Assembly: GCA_963966185.1 (NCBI GenBank)
Contig: CAWZYM010000242.1
Span: 1,146,001-1,210,000 of the forward strand
Length of the DNA: 64,000 nucleotides
From: Rhabditoides inermis
Lineage: Eukaryota; Nematoda; Chromadorea; Rhabditida; Rhabditidae
Direction: 5' to 3'
Part shown: positions 24,089-37,182 of the stretch, one piece after another
How positions within the stretch are numbered: position 1 is the first letter of the stretch
Layout of the letters: each line of letters opens with the position of its first letter
Program-made: the position numbers and the translations under genes
Notes under the pieces: generated by a model
What the model saw: the letters and a program-made list of their open reading frames with translations, nothing else
Databases searched by the model: none
What the model was told of the DNA's origin: nothing

Positions 24089-26939
24089 CTCGGGTAAATC
24101 CTCACACTGCGTGAACAAGAATAGAGAGTGGTACACATGTGGTATGTGCGTGAGACGACCGTACGCATGTGGCGAGTGTGTGAGAGGAGCGCGCGCGGGG
24201 GGCGAAAGAGAGAGGCGAGGCTACGCTTGTCGGGAGTGCGTGAAGCAAGTGCGCGATAGCCTGGCAGATCTCACGCAAATCCCACATGCGTGAGAATAAA
24301 CATGTACACTATTCAAATGACAAGCGAACACGCACTTACGTTGACTAGCAGATATTAGCCTGCAGATTAATCGCCGATGCGCAAAACTGTTTAGTTTTCG
24401 TTTTGAACTTTGTTGTTGTTTTGCTTGTGTTTGTTATTTATATTGTGTATATCCGTTATTATATCGTTGTGTACTACAGTTGGAATGTCGCTTGAATTAT
24501 TTAGTAGTCTTTCGGCAGGCAGATATGGGAGAACCGCTGCAACGGAAGACCCGCAGCAAAGCTGTCTCCCATAGAGTGAGTGTTTATCCGTACTGAATTT
24601 GTGTAAACGTTATTTGAATGTGCGTTAAGTGAGTGCAATGACGTATCGACGATAAGTCAGATGAGTTCTGTCTTTGGTATCGGTAATATTGCAATATCAC
24701 CGAACCATGTGTTCTAGGTATGCACATATCGGGCGCGTGCTTCTCGCCTTCGATGATGTCACAGAAGCCGCCGCCTAACGTCCCTAGTACCGCACAGAGT
24801 GGGCAGAATCCCCATCAATCGCATGATGATGCTCATCAATAGTGAGTAAAGACTTTATTGTTGTCACTATAAACTTTTGTAAGTTTGTTATTTCATGATA
24901 TTCGTTTTATTTGTGTCAGATTTTACAAGTGGATGTATATCTCAATGATAGCAGGTGCCTCTTGCAGCCTCTTCGGTTCTATGCAGGCCCCGACTGCAGC
25001 CAGCGCTGGAATAAACAACCGCTTTATCAAGTTCACATCGAAAAGAAGAAACAGGTGGTTATCTGATTCTTTGATCATTATTTTAAAATCAAATTCAAGT
25101 AGAACAAATTGCATGTCGATGCATGTAGATTGTCGTGTGGGATATTAAATATTGTTGTCACATCTGATGATCACAATGTGTGCTGTTCCAGGGCGGCTGG
25201 AGGAAGCGACTGGAAGAAAAGCTGTAGAAAGCACGGCGACAGAAGCGTGCGAGGCGGCGGAAGCTTCGCAACGGCGACTGGTGGCATCATCAATATTTCC
25301 TCTGCTGATCCCCATACATTGATGTTATTGACCATAATTTTTGTCTATTTCCATGTAATGATGTGATTATTATTTTGGCATACAAGATAAATGTTGTAAT
25401 GGTAATGTTGATGCACTATTGAATATGCAAGAGCAAACTAGAGCAAAAACGAAGAGGATTCATCACCTTACGCACTCATAACATGTGTGAGAGACTCACG
25501 CACATCTCACATGCGTAGCTCCCGATTCTGCGTACACTGCTCTGGTAAATCAAGACGCAGCGTTAACGCAAATTATGAACAACGCATCGTTTACGCACTT
25601 CCCACGCACCCCATTTTGCGTTGGAGTGCGAGAAAGTGCGTTAGAAATGCGACTGATTGTGTTCACGCAAATTTTGAACAACGCAACATTGGGGCCATTC
25701 TCACGCACCCCATTTTGCGTTGGAATGCGTAGAATTGCGTAGTTTGCAAAAACTTTCACGTGTTGGGATACCGTACGAACACGTACCAACACTACCGTTC
25801 ACTACCATACCAAACGCACTTGCTTATAGTAAACCCAGCCGGTTGTTCGACTGGGTGGGTGCGCAACGCAAAGAGGCACGCTATTTCAAGTGAAGTAGCG
25901 ATCATACTGTATGTATATGCTCCTTACAATAGATCAAACCCTCATCTAGACAGGAAGCAACCTGGCAGCGTATTTGGAACATGTATGACAATCAACAATC
26001 ACTGTTATGTAGATCAGAAGAAGTGAGTTACATAAGTTATCATCGCAGTAGTCGGTCACATATATATGTTATGTTTATGCTTCATTTTATGTTCTTTATT
26101 TTTGACGTTGTATTAAATAAATTTCTTTTTTATTATAATGAGTACATTGTTAAACTGTTTGTAGATTACAACCATAGTTGAAACTACTCGAATTTCTATC
26201 ACAAACTATTCGACTGTAGGTGGTTGCTGACTATATGTAATGTGTTGTTTATTGATGTTGTTTACTTGTTTACGCGGTGATAATATGACTTGTAAGGTTT
26301 GACAGCCCACCGTCATGCTCATTGACATCCATTTGAGCAGTTACGTGCACGCACTTGCTGCTGCAAGCCCTCGCTAAAAAGATTGCAAACCCGGCGCGCT
26401 TCACATGCTGGCAGCGGCTGGGGTATATAGGGCGCTGCTAGCACGAGCACATCAACGCAGTGGCGGGGTAAGTGTTACATTATGAAAACAGTTTTCAGGG
26501 ACTTTCCATATATGAAGTGTACGTCTGCACAAGAGAACTATCTAATTGTAACAAGGTTGTATACCTGACGAAATAAAAGTTCCTTCGGCAAACATTTTAT
26601 TATCATGTTATTGTTGTTGATATTGATGTTTTTTTATTTATATAGCAAAAAATTTCATACCAATAACGTTCATTGCACAAGATATAATGGAATCATGCAA
26701 GAAACTTCTTTGGAATACATCACACATGCGCTTCGCACAATTACGCACTTTCTCGCACTCTAACGCACCAATTTGCGTACCATCCACGCCCACGCATTTT
26801 CAATGCGTTAACGCAAAATCAGTGCGTTGATTGCGTTAACACTGCGTCAAAAAGTTACAGAGTGGGAGTGTACGCAGAATCGGGCTCTTTTGCGTCACGC
26901 ATGCGTAGCCTGTACACGCAGTGTGAGGAAATACCCGAG
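24089..26939. mobile_element. 2.85-kb element with 25-bp terminal inverted repeats
   Basis: The left end CTCGGGTA (24089) through CACACTGCGTG (24113) matches the reverse complement of 26915-26939 at 23 of 25 positions. Both ends and the middle (about 25440-25765) are rich in short GCGT/ACGC words such as AACGCA, ACGCAC and TTGCGTT, like subterminal transposase-binding repeats. Inside, possible exon-like pieces occur at about 24520-24575, 24722-24842 and 24921-25052, with Lys/Arg-rich ends, but in-frame stops prevent a clean gene. A TATATAG promoter-like string lies near 26431. No transposase is recognisable. It is probably a non-autonomous or decayed DNA transposon, or several nested ones; no target-site duplication is evident. 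Confidence 0.55.
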
Positions 26940-27476
26940 AAAGTGAACTGAGTTACGGTATTTTGAAAATGGGATACGGTAATTTGGCTTTTTTCAGTTT
27001 TCCCTACCACATAAACAAATATACATTTCGATTGTTACACGGCTCAGGCGCAGGCTCACTTACATGTAATATATCTATCTAATAAATGCTCTACGTGATT
27101 GTTGCCGTGTCATCACTCACTCTTTGTACCCATTCCTTACGGTCGGTCCACTAGTAATGAACATCGAATTTTCCGATGACGTTACCATTGAAAGGGGAAT
27201 TTGAATTAAAATAAATAAATAAAATCACTGCAGCTTGCAAAATGAGGCAACCTGGAAAGTTCAGCCGGAAAGTTCAGCCAAAATATTTTTGGTCGAAAAA
27301 TATAACTTCCGTTGTATTATTATTTTTACACGGTATTAGTCAAGTGGAGCGTAGCATTTTTTTTTATTTGTTCATAAAATATGGATGGTTATTTGTTTGT
27401 TTCTCGTTGTTGTGTAGTGTTAACATATGATATGTACCAGTTGGTTCACATGAAAATGATTCCTTGTATTTGTAGG

Positions 27477-27990
27477 ATGTCCTTCGCGGCAGTGCGTGGC
27501 TCGCTGCCACGTGGTCTCACCGATCTCTTGGCCGCTTCGGTTCGCCTCACCGTGCAGGGTTCGTTATCAATCATGTTTTTAATACGTTTTTATTGTCGTT
27601 TCAGACCGTGGTAATGCATGGCGCGCATCTCTGGGTGGCATCACCCGGTCGCAGTATTTGCGCAAGTACCCGGTGAGGCTGATCCGCCCAGATGGATCGT
27701 CCATCGAAGTGCGCTTGTCCGAGCCCCGTGAGGTTAGTAGTAGTTTATTTCACCTTCAGTTGTTTCATGTGATGTATATATGGTTTCAATGTAGGTCGTG
27801 CAACTGGCGATTGATCTGAAGGCGCTGTCGGAGGACGCACGTCGCCAGAGACTTGCCGCCCGTAAGCCCAAGGTCAAGAAGATCAAGGAGGTGCGTTCTC
27901 ATTTTTCCTCCGTGTATTATCGAATGTGTATAGGAAGTCATCGACGACAACTTTGACGCGGACGAGTACATGAAGATGTGGCAGAAGTGA
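27477..27990 (+). CDS. mrpl-55: Mitochondrial large ribosomal subunit protein mL55
   Basis: This is a small mitoribosomal protein of the metazoan-specific mL55 family, about 121 residues in four exons. The family core is clear: RASLGGITRSQYLRKYPVRL, then RPDGSSIEVRLSEPRE, and IDLKALSEDARRQRLAARKP. The order Y-P-V-x-L-x-x-x-D-G-S, a short beta strand, E-P-R and then D-L-x-x-L-S matches mammalian MRPL55. The N-terminus is Arg/Ser/Leu-rich without acidic residues until Asp15, consistent with a mitochondrial presequence. The C-terminus DADEYMKMWQK resembles the family end. A TGTAG acceptor sits one base before the ATG. Introns 2 and 3 end in GTAG and ATAG; intron 1 ends in TTTCAG. DPM1 follows 286 bases downstream, with AATAAA in between, so the two are probably one operon. 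Confidence 0.9.
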
Positions 27991-28120
27991 GGCGAGCGGA
28001 AATGCATTCACAGTGTATCTCTTATAGTTTATTAGCTGCATAGGTGTAATAGATGTTATTGTTGCTCACTGACTGTTATAGGCAATCGCTGGTGATGTGT
28101 TGCTTGTGTAAATACGGATG

Positions 28121-28275
28121 GAATAAAGTACGTTTATGAAAGTGTTATTGTTGTCAATGTCAAATGTCAACGTTTTCATCGAACATGTGATGTTCTCGTA
28201 TGGGTTGAATCACCCTGATATACCTTAGTACATAATTGTTTTCCATGCTTTCATTGTGCCATAGTGTCATATAGG
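28121..28275 (+). promoter_or_regulatory. Intercistronic region of a probable mL55-DPM1 operon
   Basis: AATAAA near 28122 would end the mL55 message. A TATAG directly before the DPM1 ATG lies about 150 bases further, a spacing typical of nematode operons resolved by spliced-leader trans-splicing. Confidence 0.5.
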
Positions 28276-29501
<1,226 letters not shown>

Positions 29502-30988
29502 GCACGCTCTATTCGATTCCCTCATAGTCGCAGTCGCAGTCCACACAGCTTGTATTTCGAATTATATACCCTATGTAGACTATTTATGTGTTTTTGTAGT
29601 CTGAACAGATTGGCTAATAAGTAATAACTGACCGCTGGTGGCTTTAGATTGATTGTTGTAATTCCCTCCAGATTTTCGGGCCATTTTGATTGTTTGGGTT
29701 CGCACTTCGCAGTTTGTATACCTGTATCAATGCTTTGGGATGATTGTGATATTCTCTTTCCATGTGTATGTGTCAATATAAATGTAATTTATTCAGCGTG
29801 TAATTGGAGACATGCGTTGAGTTTCTAGGAGAGTGGGTAATGGTGAGAGAGTGCGCGGAGCAATAGAACCTGGGGAGGGTGGGTATCCAGATCGGTGGGG
29901 TTATTTGATCTGCGTGTCTGCTCCTCCTCCTCCTCCCCCTTGCTCCCTCCTCGCATGCCCTCCTCCCTACTACCGTGCACATGTGTGTGTATGTGTTTGC
30001 ATGTGCGTGGTTGCTTCTCCTTCGAAACGAGTTGCCTGGGAGCAGCGCGTGGATTAGTATTAGCATTACTGCGTCGAGATGTGTTGACGACGCGGCTAGT
30101 ACGTTTGTTGTCGCCTCCCCCTCTCATTCACCCACAACCCCATTTCCATTCCATAATTTAACATGTCATGTTGTTTTTGCTCCGGCCGAATTTCGATTGC
30201 GCTGTGTCATGTGTTTTTCATGTATTCAAGTGTTTTGGTAGAGAGTGATTGCCCCCTACCCCCCTCTCTCTATCGCTCTTGATGGATGTTGCAGGTGGTT
30301 GCAGACTGCCAGCAGGGGTGTTGTTGTTGTTTACCCTCCACCTGTTGATTGTTGCCAGAACGAGGCTCTCGATTTCCGGTTTAGCATTGGTTTCACACGT
30401 TCTTTTCTCCTGAATGGCGCCGCCTGAATGGCATCGATTTCCGTGTCTACTACCTGTTGTTGTTGGATTGCGCGGTGTACACTTGTGGGATGACACACTG
30501 GCTGGCAGGGCTAGATCGAGCGCTTCCATATATCTATGTGTGCTCCCGCGTGGGGTTGTGTAATGTGCGAGTGAGAGGAAGGAGTGAGAGTGCGCGAGAG
30601 AGCGCGTGGAAGTGAGAGAGTGGCAGAGGGCGGCTGGCAGCTGATCGCTTGAAGTGAGAGAGAGAGAGGGGGGAGGGGTATTGTGGTGCGGCTCTTGACT
30701 CTTCGGCACCCGGATGCGCGAGAATGAGTGCGTTTCCCTCGCGCAATGTCGTTTCCATGGCATGCGTGATGAGATGTGCGGAAGGCGAATTTGCATAGGG
30801 CTCATTACGCCCGCCTGCGCCTCAGGGTGAGCACATCATGTGCACACAAAATTTTGAAGAACCTTTTTCATCCCTCCAGCTGTTCTCTCGCGGTTCTTTA
30901 CATTCATGATACGACACGGATTTGATCTGCCATCGTTCGCTGCCTAATTCGGACATCGTGTTTTCCTGTACGCGTTCTATCGGCTGCT

Positions 30989-31046
<58 letters not shown>

Positions 31047-31443
31047 TCTCAGTAGTTTGCGCTACTGCCGGCTGATTTATCGTTCAAAAGCACACATTGT
31101 GACTTTGAGTGAGTGTGAGAGTGTGAGTCTTCGGAGACAAACACTGTTTCTATCAGTTACCACACGTCGTGTGTGTTCGCGCTTTTATGAAAGTTTTGTT
31201 GCCCTTTTTTGGTGTCGATGGAAGCATTATAACCGGGATGTGTCATGGAATGATGCACAATGCACGCGTGTGTGTGAGAGAGAGGATGAGGAAGAAGAAA
31301 TTCATGGAGGCGTCGTCTCTTCTTGTCACGCACCCTCTTTTTCGTGGAATCATTGATTAGCCTCTGCCATCATTTCACGGGTGAATTGCAAGTTCACTCG
31401 AGAGAGGTGTGCACTACCTGTGTCTACACGACTCTCTCTCTCT

Positions 31444-31482
<39 letters not shown>

Positions 31483-31732
31483 CTCTCGTTCCGGTTTCTC
31501 CACACGCACTGTTTCGAGAGCGCGACAACTTGACAAAGGGGCATGATCAGCGTCACATTGATTGTAATAAATCTCGCGCCCGCGTACACACTCACTATTT
31601 GTTCTCGTTGTGCGGTCATCATAATTGGCGTGACAGCTGCCGCCACGTTTTTTTCGTCTACTGCACTTGCACTTTTTTATTGAAACGCGTTGTTAGTGTT
31701 GTCTAAATGTGAAATGTATTGTGGGTGGTCAG
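29502..31732. other. Intergenic region without supportable genes
   Basis: This interval holds CT microsatellites (about 30991-31043 and 31430-31482), short GA-rich stretches and T/G-rich sequence. No ORF here shows a domain or splice pattern I can support; those found are low-complexity or antisense to repeats. Confidence 0.6.
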
Positions 31733-34089
31733 ATGAACGACGACTGCTGGTTGTCGGTGTTCTCGTACCTGTCCACCTCGGATCTCACCGCCCTGTCCAT
31801 GGCGGATAGGGAGATGCGCCGGCTGGTCGCCAAGCACTGGGCCGTCCAGCCCAGTCTCGTCTGGCACGAGGACTATCCCATCAACAGCCACGAGACCGCC
31901 ATAGAGAACGCGCTGGGTACGATTAAAACTTGTTATAAAATTGATTAAATTTTGTTAAAAGATTTTCTGTAGTGAATTACTTTTTACAAATATACAGGGA
32001 AAACGAGCAAAAAGATTGATCTCGGGCGGGCTCGAACCGCCGACCTTCTGTGTGTTAGACAGATGTGATAACCACTACACCACGAGACCACTGTGCGGTG
32101 GTTATCAGTGTTGCAATAGCCGCGCGCGGCGGGAGAGATGGGAAATGTTTCAGGTCGCTACGGGTCGCTGCGACGCGTGCGACTGGGGAGTGCGGGTGGC
32201 GACTGGACGGCCGAGTTCTGTGCGGGTGGGTGGGTGGATGGGAATGAGTGATATGGGTGAGGCTACAGGCAATGAGCGATTGAATGGCGAGGCGATGCGC
32301 GCCCTGCTGGCAGCCGCCCCGAGACTGCGCGAGTTGCGCATTGACAGGTGAACAAGTTTTGATACTTACATAGCAAACTATACGGCGTGTTGACAGACAA
32401 TACGGGAACTAAGTTAGTGTAAAAAGCACAAATATACAACAAAACTAGTTTTCTTTGATTTCAGAATGGTTCTCACATCTGCCGCCGTGCAGTCACTCGG
32501 ACAGCTGCCGTCAACTATCAAGGTGTGTTATTTTTTTCTTTCTTTTTCATGATTGCATATTGTTACGTTGTGAAGTGACAAGGCTGTTGTGATGCGAGGA
32601 GCGGTGTGTGACTGATGTGATGTTGAGTCTCTGGTGCTCCGCCGCTGTCGCATGGAGCTCTTCTCCGCGTCGACCGCTGACCTCGCCGTCTGCGCTCTCC
32701 TCAACCTGTTCCACAACGCACATCACCTGGAGGAGCTGGAAATATCCGTGAGTATCACAGTCACTCCTCTTCGCCCGTTCCACCCTCCCCTGCAGGGTCG
32801 CGGTTCGTGCTTCGACCACCTGCAGCTGGACGACGCCCTCCTCTGCCAGCTGCCGCGGAGTCTCCGTCGTCTCGACATCTCGGCCGGCACAGCCCTACGC
32901 ATATATGACCTGGCCTTCCTGGAGGGAATGCAGTGAGTCAATTGCATAGTCATAGTTGTACAGTGAACCCCGCAGGCTGTGTTCTCTGTCCGCCTGTCGT
33001 GCAGTGTTGTTCTCGGAGTCCCTCACCCGCCTCCTTCCAATGGCGGCGTCCCTCGAGACACTCGACCTATCCTACTCCACCTACATCGATGACTTCACTA
33101 TCCTGGGAGAACTGTACATGCTCAAGTGAGTCACTGTTTTCGAGACATTGTCCGAGACAACTGATATTTGCTAACGGCTGTGATTGGAGGGACGTGACGC
33201 TGGATGGGAATCGCGACGGTATGACTGCGGACAGTCTGGTCGCCCTCACTGCCGGATGCCCCCGCATGCAGAGACTCTCGCTCGAGAACTGCTGTCGACT
33301 CACCGCGGAGGCTCTCAAGACTATCGGGGTATGCGCCACTGTCTCTGTTGATTCCGTTTTGCCTCATAGAAAATAACACAGTTTTTACTTTCACAATCGA
33401 AAAATGCCTCGTTTAGAAAATATAGATTTTCGGTACCGAAACGAACTAATTCAAATTCAAATCCGGTGTTTTGCTGTCCTGCCACACTGATGACTGATGA
33501 ATGAGGAAAGAAGCTGTATACCAAAAATGTGTCGTTGCAGCGTCTGTACGAGCTGGTGTGTTTGAATGTGTGCGGTGTAGCGTCCGTGGACGATTGCGTG
33601 ATGGAACACGTGGCCAACTGCCAACAGATGGAGACGCTCGACATCAGATACTGCAGGAAGGTCAGACCCACTGCACACTACTTTCCACACATAATTAAGA
33701 TATCTTATAAATTTGGTTCAAATCGCAACTGGAAATCCAAGTCACTGGATTTTCCACTTTTCCACTGGAAAACTGGATAATCCAGTTTTCCAGTGGATTT
33801 TCCAGCTGGAAACTGGATTTTCCAGCAGTAACGTGTTAGGACAGGATCATCGTGGCTGTACCGTTGATTTGAGGTGACGTCCTCTGGCGTGCTGAGTGTG
33901 CTGTCGCTGCCGTGTCTGGACAGTCTGCTGGCGGTGGGTCTTCCCCTGGTGGAGTCTTCGCTCCTCTCCGCGCCCCGCCTGCCCCGACGCCTCCAGCTCG
34001 ACAGACCGCCGCAGCCACTCGCATTCGCAGCCCTCCCTCTCCCACCCATACCCTACGCACGACAGAGGGACATGGTCGTGTCCCAGTAG
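31733..34089 (+). CDS. F-box protein with leucine-rich repeats
   Basis: This is a probable substrate adaptor of an SCF (Skp1-Cullin-F-box) ubiquitin ligase. The N-terminus DDCWLSVFSYLSTSDLTALS is a typical F-box start, followed by the helix MADREMRRLVAKHW. Eight further exons join in frame and carry LRR-like segments: LRELRIDR, LPSTIKSLVLRRCRM, LEELEIS, FDHLQLDDALL, LRRLDIS, LETLDLSYSTYIDDF, DVTLDGNRDGMTADSLVAL, MQRLSLENCCRLTAEAL, LYELVCLNVCGVASVDDCV and METLDIRYCRK. The later ones, with C-C-x-L-T/D, are the FBXL cysteine-containing type. A Pro-rich tail ends DMVVSQ. Intron 1 contains an antisense tRNA gene, and intron 8 contains a large palindrome. Members of this family differ widely, so the substrate is unknown. 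Confidence 0.85.
32018..32089 (-). tRNA. tRNA-Val (anticodon AAC)
   Basis: The minus strand folds into a standard 72-base tRNA. The acceptor stem GGTCTCG pairs with CGAGATC (one G-T pair), and a D arm with TAGTGGTTATCA follows. The anticodon stem TCTGT/ACAGA carries loop CTAACAC with AAC at 34-36. The T arm contains GGTTCGAGCCC. Internal A and B boxes are intact. It lies inside, and opposite to, intron 1 of the F-box gene. Confidence 0.95.
33761..33797. repeat. Perfect 17-bp palindrome in an F-box gene intron
   Basis: TCCACTGGAAAACTGGA and its exact reverse complement are separated by TAA. The surrounding 33725-33830 is built from further CTGGATTTTCCAG words, themselves palindromic, so the region is a cluster of nested inverted repeats between exons 8 and 9. 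Confidence 0.9.
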
Positions 34090-34546
34090 ACACCAACCAA
34101 TACCAACACTACCAAAGCCTTACCCACTACGGTCCGCGTCTCAAGGTGCCCTCCCCTCTTCCTCCCTCTTTCTCGCCATTGTTCTTCCCCCCTAGTCTGT
34201 TCGACTTTAGTTGCTCCGCGCTCATTAGCGCATTGTCTCTATCGTGCCATAATTGTGTACAGAAGTGTGTGTATGTGTATGAACAATGTTATATGGTTAT
34301 GGTTGACGAAGGTTTGGCTACAACGTAGCGACGAAACACGGGACAGTTGGATGTGCGTCACACTATCACATAAATGTATGAAACCACGGACTAAGAATCG
34401 CTCGATATCAGATACCACCTGGCGATTTCAGATTATGTATAGCATTATACGAGAAATCCTGCAGAAAAGAGTCGTGATAAATAGCATTTACTTTCACTCG
34501 CATGTGATAGGATGCGGCTGCAGCTGACTCTCGTGCAATGTGTCTG

Positions 34547-36512
34547 ACCAGCGCACAGAGGGCACCCTCCTCTCCCGCAAGATATACGTCGACGCCGTCC
34601 CGGAGGCTGCCGCCTTCGCACACACATGGAACACTGGCACGGCGAATGCGGTGTGGAAGGTCGCCGGACACTGCCCGACACCCAGTGTTCAGGGCAACCC
34701 GTTCAATCTCATGCACATGATCCGTTTCGTATCCGAGTTCTTCAACGCACAGTGCGATCGTGAATTGATCACTTGCAATCTTAAGGCGCGGTCAGACTCG
34801 ATTATGTATCAAAAAGCCGCTTTATGATACAAAAAGACACTTTCTGAGGATCTTTCTGAGGGTGGGGCGCGTTCTGAGATCTTTCTGAGGATCTTTTTGG
34901 GGATCTTTCTGAGGACGCGCGGCCGTTCTGAGATCTTTCTGAGGGTCTTTTGCCAGCAAAAGTTGAGTCTGACCTCTACTTTACATGAACGTTGTTGCAG
35001 GCAGATCACCATGTTGACTCCCGGACTTATCGAGTCGCTCAAAGCGGAGCGGTTCGAATTTGCGATCGGAGAAATGTTCGACACGTGCGCGTTTGCTCGT
35101 GAGTAGGATTCACACAGTGAGCAGAGTCACGTGGTTTCAGTGTTCCACCAGGTTGGCATGCGGAAATACGCGGTCGCCACGACCATGGTCCTCCACGAGA
35201 TCATCGCCGCCGACCTGGGACTGCCACACGCTATCGCATACGTGCCCGGTACATCGTTATACTATTAATTTATACGGGTTTTTGACAACTCGTGCCAAAT
35301 CAAAAAAGATAGGAAAATACCTTGTGAGTTCAGGTGGAATGACTGGCCTTGGGGATGCGATGTCGTTCTGGGAACGATTCGACAATCTCATGACGCAGCC
35401 CGTGTATATACGATCATTCTCCAGTCGACACAAGAGAGCTTCAATAGAGTCATCGACCCGGATGTGCCCAGTATGAAACTGAGTTCATCAATCAGGTTTT
35501 TAGATTTTCAAGATTTTCAGGAATGTACCGCCGCGCGTCGTTCTTTTTTTGTGAGAATGACAATCCACTGATGGACTCTCCTCGTCCTCTCCTTCACAAA
35601 ATAGTGTCTATCGGTGGTATAAGTGTGCCAGCGCCTTCCAATGCTATTCTAGATGCGGTGAGGTTACTGATTAGCGTGATATGTAGGTACCGTCATCATT
35701 CCAGAAGTGGGACTCGATTTTGTCGCTCCGCCCCCGCACGGTTTTCGTTTCGTTTGGAACAATTTCGCTGTTTCGACTGATGCCGGCTGAATACAAACAC
35801 AGTCTCACGACTGTAAGACAGTCGCACTGTATTCAAACGATTTCCCAACACCACGTTTATCTGGCAATATGAGGACGACACGGACAATATGGCACGAGGC
35901 ATTGACAATGTTGTGTTGACAGCGTGGGCGCCACAGAGAGACCTTTTAAGTGAGTTGTATGATTAACAATTTGTATAATATTTGTTTTTTTGCTTAGGCG
36001 ATCGTCGCCTATCGCTGTTTGTGACACAAGCACGTATGCTGCAAGGAATACCTATGCTCACTATTCCTATCTTCGCCGACCAAATGCGCAACGCAAATTG
36101 GGTGACTCTAGTTCAATAGGAACCTAAGATGGTTTCACGTCAATCGAGCGCATGAGATGCGGAATGAATGTTCTTGCGGAAAACGGAATTAGCGGATGCA
36201 GGTCTGGTCACCTCTTCTATGCGAAATCTACTCGAGAATGACTCTTTCCGCAAGAGAGCTCTTCACTATTCAGCTATGCTTTCCAACCAGCCTCCCTCTG
36301 CTTGTGATCTTCTTGTGATCTTCAACGTCGAATTTGCTGCCAAATACGGCTCATTCCCGCAATTGAATTCCCAGAGTCAGAATATGAGTGTTATACAATT
36401 CTACATATAAGATGTCTTTGCCATGTTCTTTTTTATTGCGGCATTCATTCTCATTTCGTGCTTTATTGTTCTCCGGTGGCTTGTAAGATCAGACTCCATT
36501 GAAAAGGTGTAA
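34547..36512 (+). pseudogene. Decayed UDP-glycosyltransferase (UGT) copy, first of the array
   Basis: The first UGT locus retains recognisable pieces (RTEGTLLSRKIYVDAV, QITMLTPGLIESLKAERFEF, SFWERFDNLMT, RPRTVFVSFGT, FPNTTFIWQYED, IPIFADQMRNA) but lacks the N-terminal exon with the signal peptide and catalytic His. The frame is broken near 35435 and again near 35830. Most important, the nucleotide-sugar signature is deleted: FVTQ runs straight into GIPMLTIP, with no HGGxGS block. The C-terminal membrane segment is also frameshifted. A MITE sits in its first remaining intron. It is probably nonfunctional; transcription cannot be excluded. Confidence 0.85.
34788..34976. mobile_element. Short MITE inside the UGT pseudogene
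   Basis: The ends GCGGTCAGACTC and GAGTCTGACCTC are inverted repeats with one mismatch. The interior repeats CTTTCTGAGGATCTTTCTGAGG. The same end motif (GCGGTCAGTC) appears at 57882-57891 and 59914-59923, so it marks a family. Confidence 0.7.
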
Positions 36513-37182
36513 CGTTGTAAGCAGTAACCCAGTAAATCAAATTGAATGATGTAAATAAATTCTGCATTCAGTATATATCAACATCTTTTACAACGGCTTG
36601 TATACGCAGAATAAAAACAATTTATCGTCTTAACCCGACAAAATGTGAAGTTTTTTGCCGATAAGAAAAACGTGGTGGTGACAACTCCATTCCTGGATGT
36701 TATCAAACCAAAACACAGGTTCTATCAAAGGCACAGTCAGTTACACAACCAAATAACGACGAACTAGATCAAAACCACAATTTTTGGAAATCAAAGGAAA
36801 GTAGGATGAGACTAAATAGTTTCTATCGTAGATCTTTGAACTCAGAACTACACGAACTCAGTTTTTTAACAGTGACACGTGTTCTTTCAAATGCAGTGAA
36901 ATATTTCCTTCGCTACTGTGGAACACTATTGGATATTAGATAGACCTCACAGTACACTATGTACTTATGTCATAGACACATCTTTAGAACACCACGAAAA
37001 AAGATGACCGATAATAAGGACATTTTACACAGGTGGCTGGATGTTCACATGATTTACTGTTCACGAAAAAAGCGGTTTACGTCGTCTCTGCTCTTATCAC
37101 AACAGAACAATCTGTGGAAATTTCTTTATCAGTTTTCGTCAATCTGAGTTCGCGCGCCAACTAGGCATACGCTCAGCCAACA
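36513..37182. other. Spacer between UGT loci
   Basis: I see no gene or strong repeat in this AT-rich spacer of about 670 bases. Confidence 0.5.

Noticed and set aside
24480..25370. Multi-exon gene inside the TIR element
   Set aside because: Plausible exons have splice-like borders, but the best joins produce in-frame stops and no domain is recognisable.
26420..26480. Spliced-leader or snRNA gene at the TATATAG box
   Set aside because: No spliced-leader-like donor segment, Sm site or conserved snRNA sequence was found downstream.
34547..36512. Functional first UGT of the array
   Set aside because: No signal peptide exon or catalytic His, no UDP-sugar signature, and two frame breaks.
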